From Polynucleobacter sp. MG-5-Ahmo-C2 (GTDB lineage: Bacteria; Pseudomonadota; Gammaproteobacteria; Burkholderiales; Burkholderiaceae), in contig NZ_CP061304.1 of NCBI RefSeq assembly GCF_018687735.1, forward strand, positions 1,364,001 through 1,428,000: 64,000 nt of DNA. Reading direction: 5' to 3'. The notes beneath the pieces were generated by a model. That model made no database searches. It saw nothing but the letters and a program-made list of their open reading frames with translations, and was not told where the DNA came from. The first letter of the stretch is position 1. Each line of letters begins with the position of its first letter. Below, piece by piece: positions 62,074 to 64,000 of this stretch. A program made the position numbers and the translations under genes.

Positions 62074-64000
62074 CTAGGAGAATTTCAGTTTCTCGCCCAA
62101 TTCACGATATCTAGCCCGATCTTGGTCATTGGCAGTGCTTGCGGCGATCTTTTGGGCAATTTCAGTCATCTCTAGTTTCAGATGGTTTAGCTCCAGCTTT
62201 TTAAAGGCTCCTTCCATGTCTGCCGTTGCGCCATCAAGATCTAGATCAGAGCCCATCACTCGATTTCTGAGGACCTCATATAGAGGCGCAAGCTCACTGC
62301 GCGACAGTTGATCTTGAAACATTGCAAAAGCGCCAGCACCTACTGTTGCGGACTTACCGCCCTCACCTGGAATCCATTCAACTAAATCGCATTGAGAGAG
62401 AAGGTCTTGCATCAAGCAGTGGGCTTTTGCCGATCGTTGTTCAGCGGCTTTAAGAGCAAGTGCACGCTGATTACTATCCAACGCCTTACCCAAATGCGGG
62501 AACTGAATCAGTACACGCAGCATTTGCTCCGCTAAATCAGTTGGCGCCTTAGGCGGTTCAATATTTTGTGTAGCAACGCGTTTTGCAGAGCCTTTGAATG
62601 CTTGCCAAGGTGCGCCCTGCCTATTGCCATTGGCAAAGGTATTTTGATTACTTTGCGATCTCGCTTGAGTCGCCTGATAGGCAGGCTGTTGAACAGGGGC
62701 TGGCGCCACAGTTAAACCACAAAACGCCTCAAGTTCTGCCGGCGTAGTGTTGGTGCGAATCGCCAGCTCACGCAAAATCTGAGTCCGCAAAGCGATTGGT
62801 GGCATCGAGAGTAGGAGCGGCTTAGCGGCATGGTGGGTATGCGCCCTACCCTCCGGGGTTGTCAGCTCATGCTCCTCGCTCACAATCTTGAAGAAGAAGC
62901 TTGAGATCGACATGGCCTCCTTGATCACTTTTTCAAAAGCAGGCGCACCATAGGCACGAACATAACTGTCTGGATCATGCTCGGTTGGCAAGAATAAAAA
63001 ACGAATTTCTTTATCGTCAGACATGAGCGGCAAGCATGCTTCAAGCGCACGTTGGGCGGCACGTTGACCAGCAGAGTCGCCATCAAATGAGAAAACCACC
63101 TTATCAGTTTGCCGAAGTAGCATGCGCACATGGTTTGCAGTACACGCAGTCCCTAAGGTTGCTACTGCGTTGGGAAAGCCCAATTGCGCAAGTGCAACCA
63201 CATCCATATAGCCTTCACACACTAAGACATATTCTTGTGCACGAATGGCTTGTCTTGCTTCAAATAATCCGTAGAGCGTGTTGCCTTTTGAAAAGAGTGG
63301 AGTCTCTGGAGAATTTAAATACTTAGGCTCACCTTGATCCAGAATGCGGCCACCAAAGCCAATGGTTTGTCCTTTGGGATTGCGAATGGGGAACATGACA
63401 CGATCCCGAAAGCGATCGTAGCGTTTTAGTACAGCGCCTTCAGCCTGCTCACCCTGAATAAGCAAGCCACCCTCTACCAAGGTCTTTGCTATTTCGTCAT
63501 TGGTATACGGACCAAATACCGCCTCAAGACCTTGCCAACCATCGGGCGCATAACCAAGCGCATAACGTTTGGCGATTTCACCGGTCAGGCCACGCCCTTT
63601 TAAATACTCTACAGCTCGCGTGTTCCCTTTAAGCTGCTGGCGATACCAATCCGCCGCCGAACTCATCACTTCACTTAAAGCCATCGCTTGCTGCTGTCTT
63701 GCAACATCATTAGCGGTACGCTCTTCACGAGGCACATCCAGGCCTGCAGAGCGCGCAAGATCCTCAATCGCATCGACATAACCAAGTCCTGAATACTCCA
63801 TCAAAAAACTAATGGCAGATCCATGGGCTCCACAACCAAAGCAGTGATAGAACTGCTTTGTAGGTGAAACTGAAAATGAAGGTGACTTCTCTGAATGAAA
63901 GGGGCACAAACCTTGGTAGTTTGCGCCAGCCTTTTTTAGCTTTACGTGCTGCCCAACCACATCAACGATGTCAACCCGATTTAAAAGATCGGCTATGAAG
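62074..64000 (-). CDS. dnaG: DNA primase DnaG (5' end beyond the window)
   Basis: The frame continues past the right edge, reading FIADLLNRVDIVDVVGQHVK before the zinc-binding domain, so only a few N-terminal residues are missing. The zinc ligands are in GLCPFHSEKSPSF and FYHCFGCGAHGS (CHCC). The TOPRIM core is marked by YVLVCEGYMDVVALAQLG and FSFDGDSAGQRAAQRALE. A Gln/Ala/Pro-rich linker (about 430-475 of the visible part) precedes the C-terminal helicase-interaction domain. The 223-bp gap to rpoD shows nothing beyond AT-rich sequence. Confidence 0.96.
   Translation of the reverse strand, partial: FIADLLNRVDIVDVVGQHVKLKKAGANYQGLCPFHSEKSPSFSVSPTKQFYHCFGCGAHGSAISFLMEYSGLGYVDAIEDLARSAGLDVPREERTANDVARQQQAMALSEVMSSAADWYRQQLKGNTRAVEYLKGRGLTGEIAKRYALGYAPDGWQGLEAVFGPYTNDEIAKTLVEGGLLIQGEQAEGAVLKRYDRFRDRVMFPIRNPKGQTIGFGGRILDQGEPKYLNSPETPLFSKGNTLYGLFEARQAIRAQEYVLVCEGYMDVVALAQLGFPNAVATLGTACTANHVRMLLRQTDKVVFSFDGDSAGQRAAQRALEACLPLMSDDKEIRFLFLPTEHDPDSYVRAYGAPAFEKVIKEAMSISSFFFKIVSEEHELTTPEGRAHTHHAAKPLLLSMPPIALRTQILRELAIRTNTTPAELEAFCGLTVAPAPVQQPAYQATQARSQSNQNTFANGNRQGAPWQAFKGSAKRVATQNIEPPKAPTDLAEQMLRVLIQFPHLGKALDSNQRALALKAAEQRSAKAHCLMQDLLSQCDLVEWIPGEGGKSATVGAGAFAMFQDQLSRSELAPLYEVLRNRVMGSDLDLDGATADMEGAFKKLELNHLKLEMTEIAQKIAASTANDQDRARYRELGEKLKFS

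Overview
The window reads as a chromosomal segment of a free-living freshwater betaproteobacterium of the Burkholderiales, most likely Polynucleobacter or a close relative. This rests on the AT-leaning Burkholderiaceae-type gene set: several orphan Bug (tripartite tricarboxylate) binding proteins, TAXI-TRAP transport, a full ccmABCDEFGHI operon, a cbb3 oxidase operon, a phasin, and a major sigma factor with a long Lys/Ala/Pro-rich N-terminus beside dnaG. The genus assignment is inference. The window starts inside an MmgE/PrpD gene and ends inside dnaG.

Region 1 (1-16.8 kb) is organic-acid uptake and catabolism. It holds an MmgE/PrpD protein, two D-2-hydroxyacid dehydrogenases, a DapA-like aldolase/lyase, a TAXI binding protein with a fused TRAP permease, an enolase-superfamily dehydratase/racemase, two short 3-hydroxyacyl-CoA-dehydrogenase-like enzymes and a Bug protein. 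A short-type ChrA pair, FluC, a DODA-type dioxygenase, two small unannotated proteins, an M50 protease, cytochrome c-prime, cytochrome b561 and an M23 peptidase are interspersed.

Region 2 (16.8-41.3 kb) is mainly respiratory. UspA, a DUF2177 protein and a SulP transporter come first. The cbb3 block follows: a TauE/SafE-like protein, FNR, an unknown membrane protein, FixH, CcoG, CcoP, CcoQ, CcoO, CcoN, CcoS, CcoI and an MFS transporter. A perfect FNR box lies 82 bp upstream of ccoN, spaced exactly from a -10 hexamer as in a class II FNR promoter. After two Bug proteins, a 2OG-Fe dioxygenase and a membrane-anchored TAXI protein comes the cytochrome c maturation operon ccmA-I, which would supply haem attachment to CcoO, CcoP and the other cytochromes.

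Region 3 (41.3-51.3 kb) is mixed housekeeping and stress: an MBL hydrolase, quinone oxidoreductase, SodC, a DCC/chalcone-isomerase-like/DUF3833 operon, DUF2237 with a histone-deacetylase-like enzyme, a phasin, a SYLF lipoprotein with an Ntn amidohydrolase, a nitroreductase and a DsbA-family protein.

Region 4 (51.26-58.24 kb) is the most unusual part. An intact tRNA-Met(CAT) on the minus strand is followed by two displaced copies of its 3' half plus terminator, at about 56.6 kb and 51.3 kb, all in the same orientation. This is the pattern of two successive site-specific integrations at the anticodon loop. The outer, apparently older segment carries an amidase, a nitrate/sulfonate-type ABC transporter and a nitroreductase. 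The inner 1.6-kb segment carries a single HTH-GHKL ATPase-DUF4325 protein with three 21-bp direct repeats at its promoter, plus a probable integrase remnant beside the tRNA.

Region 5 (58.4-64 kb) holds an outer-membrane beta-barrel gene with a C9 tract and a hairpin upstream, rpoD with an expanded basic N-terminus, and the 5'-truncated dnaG.
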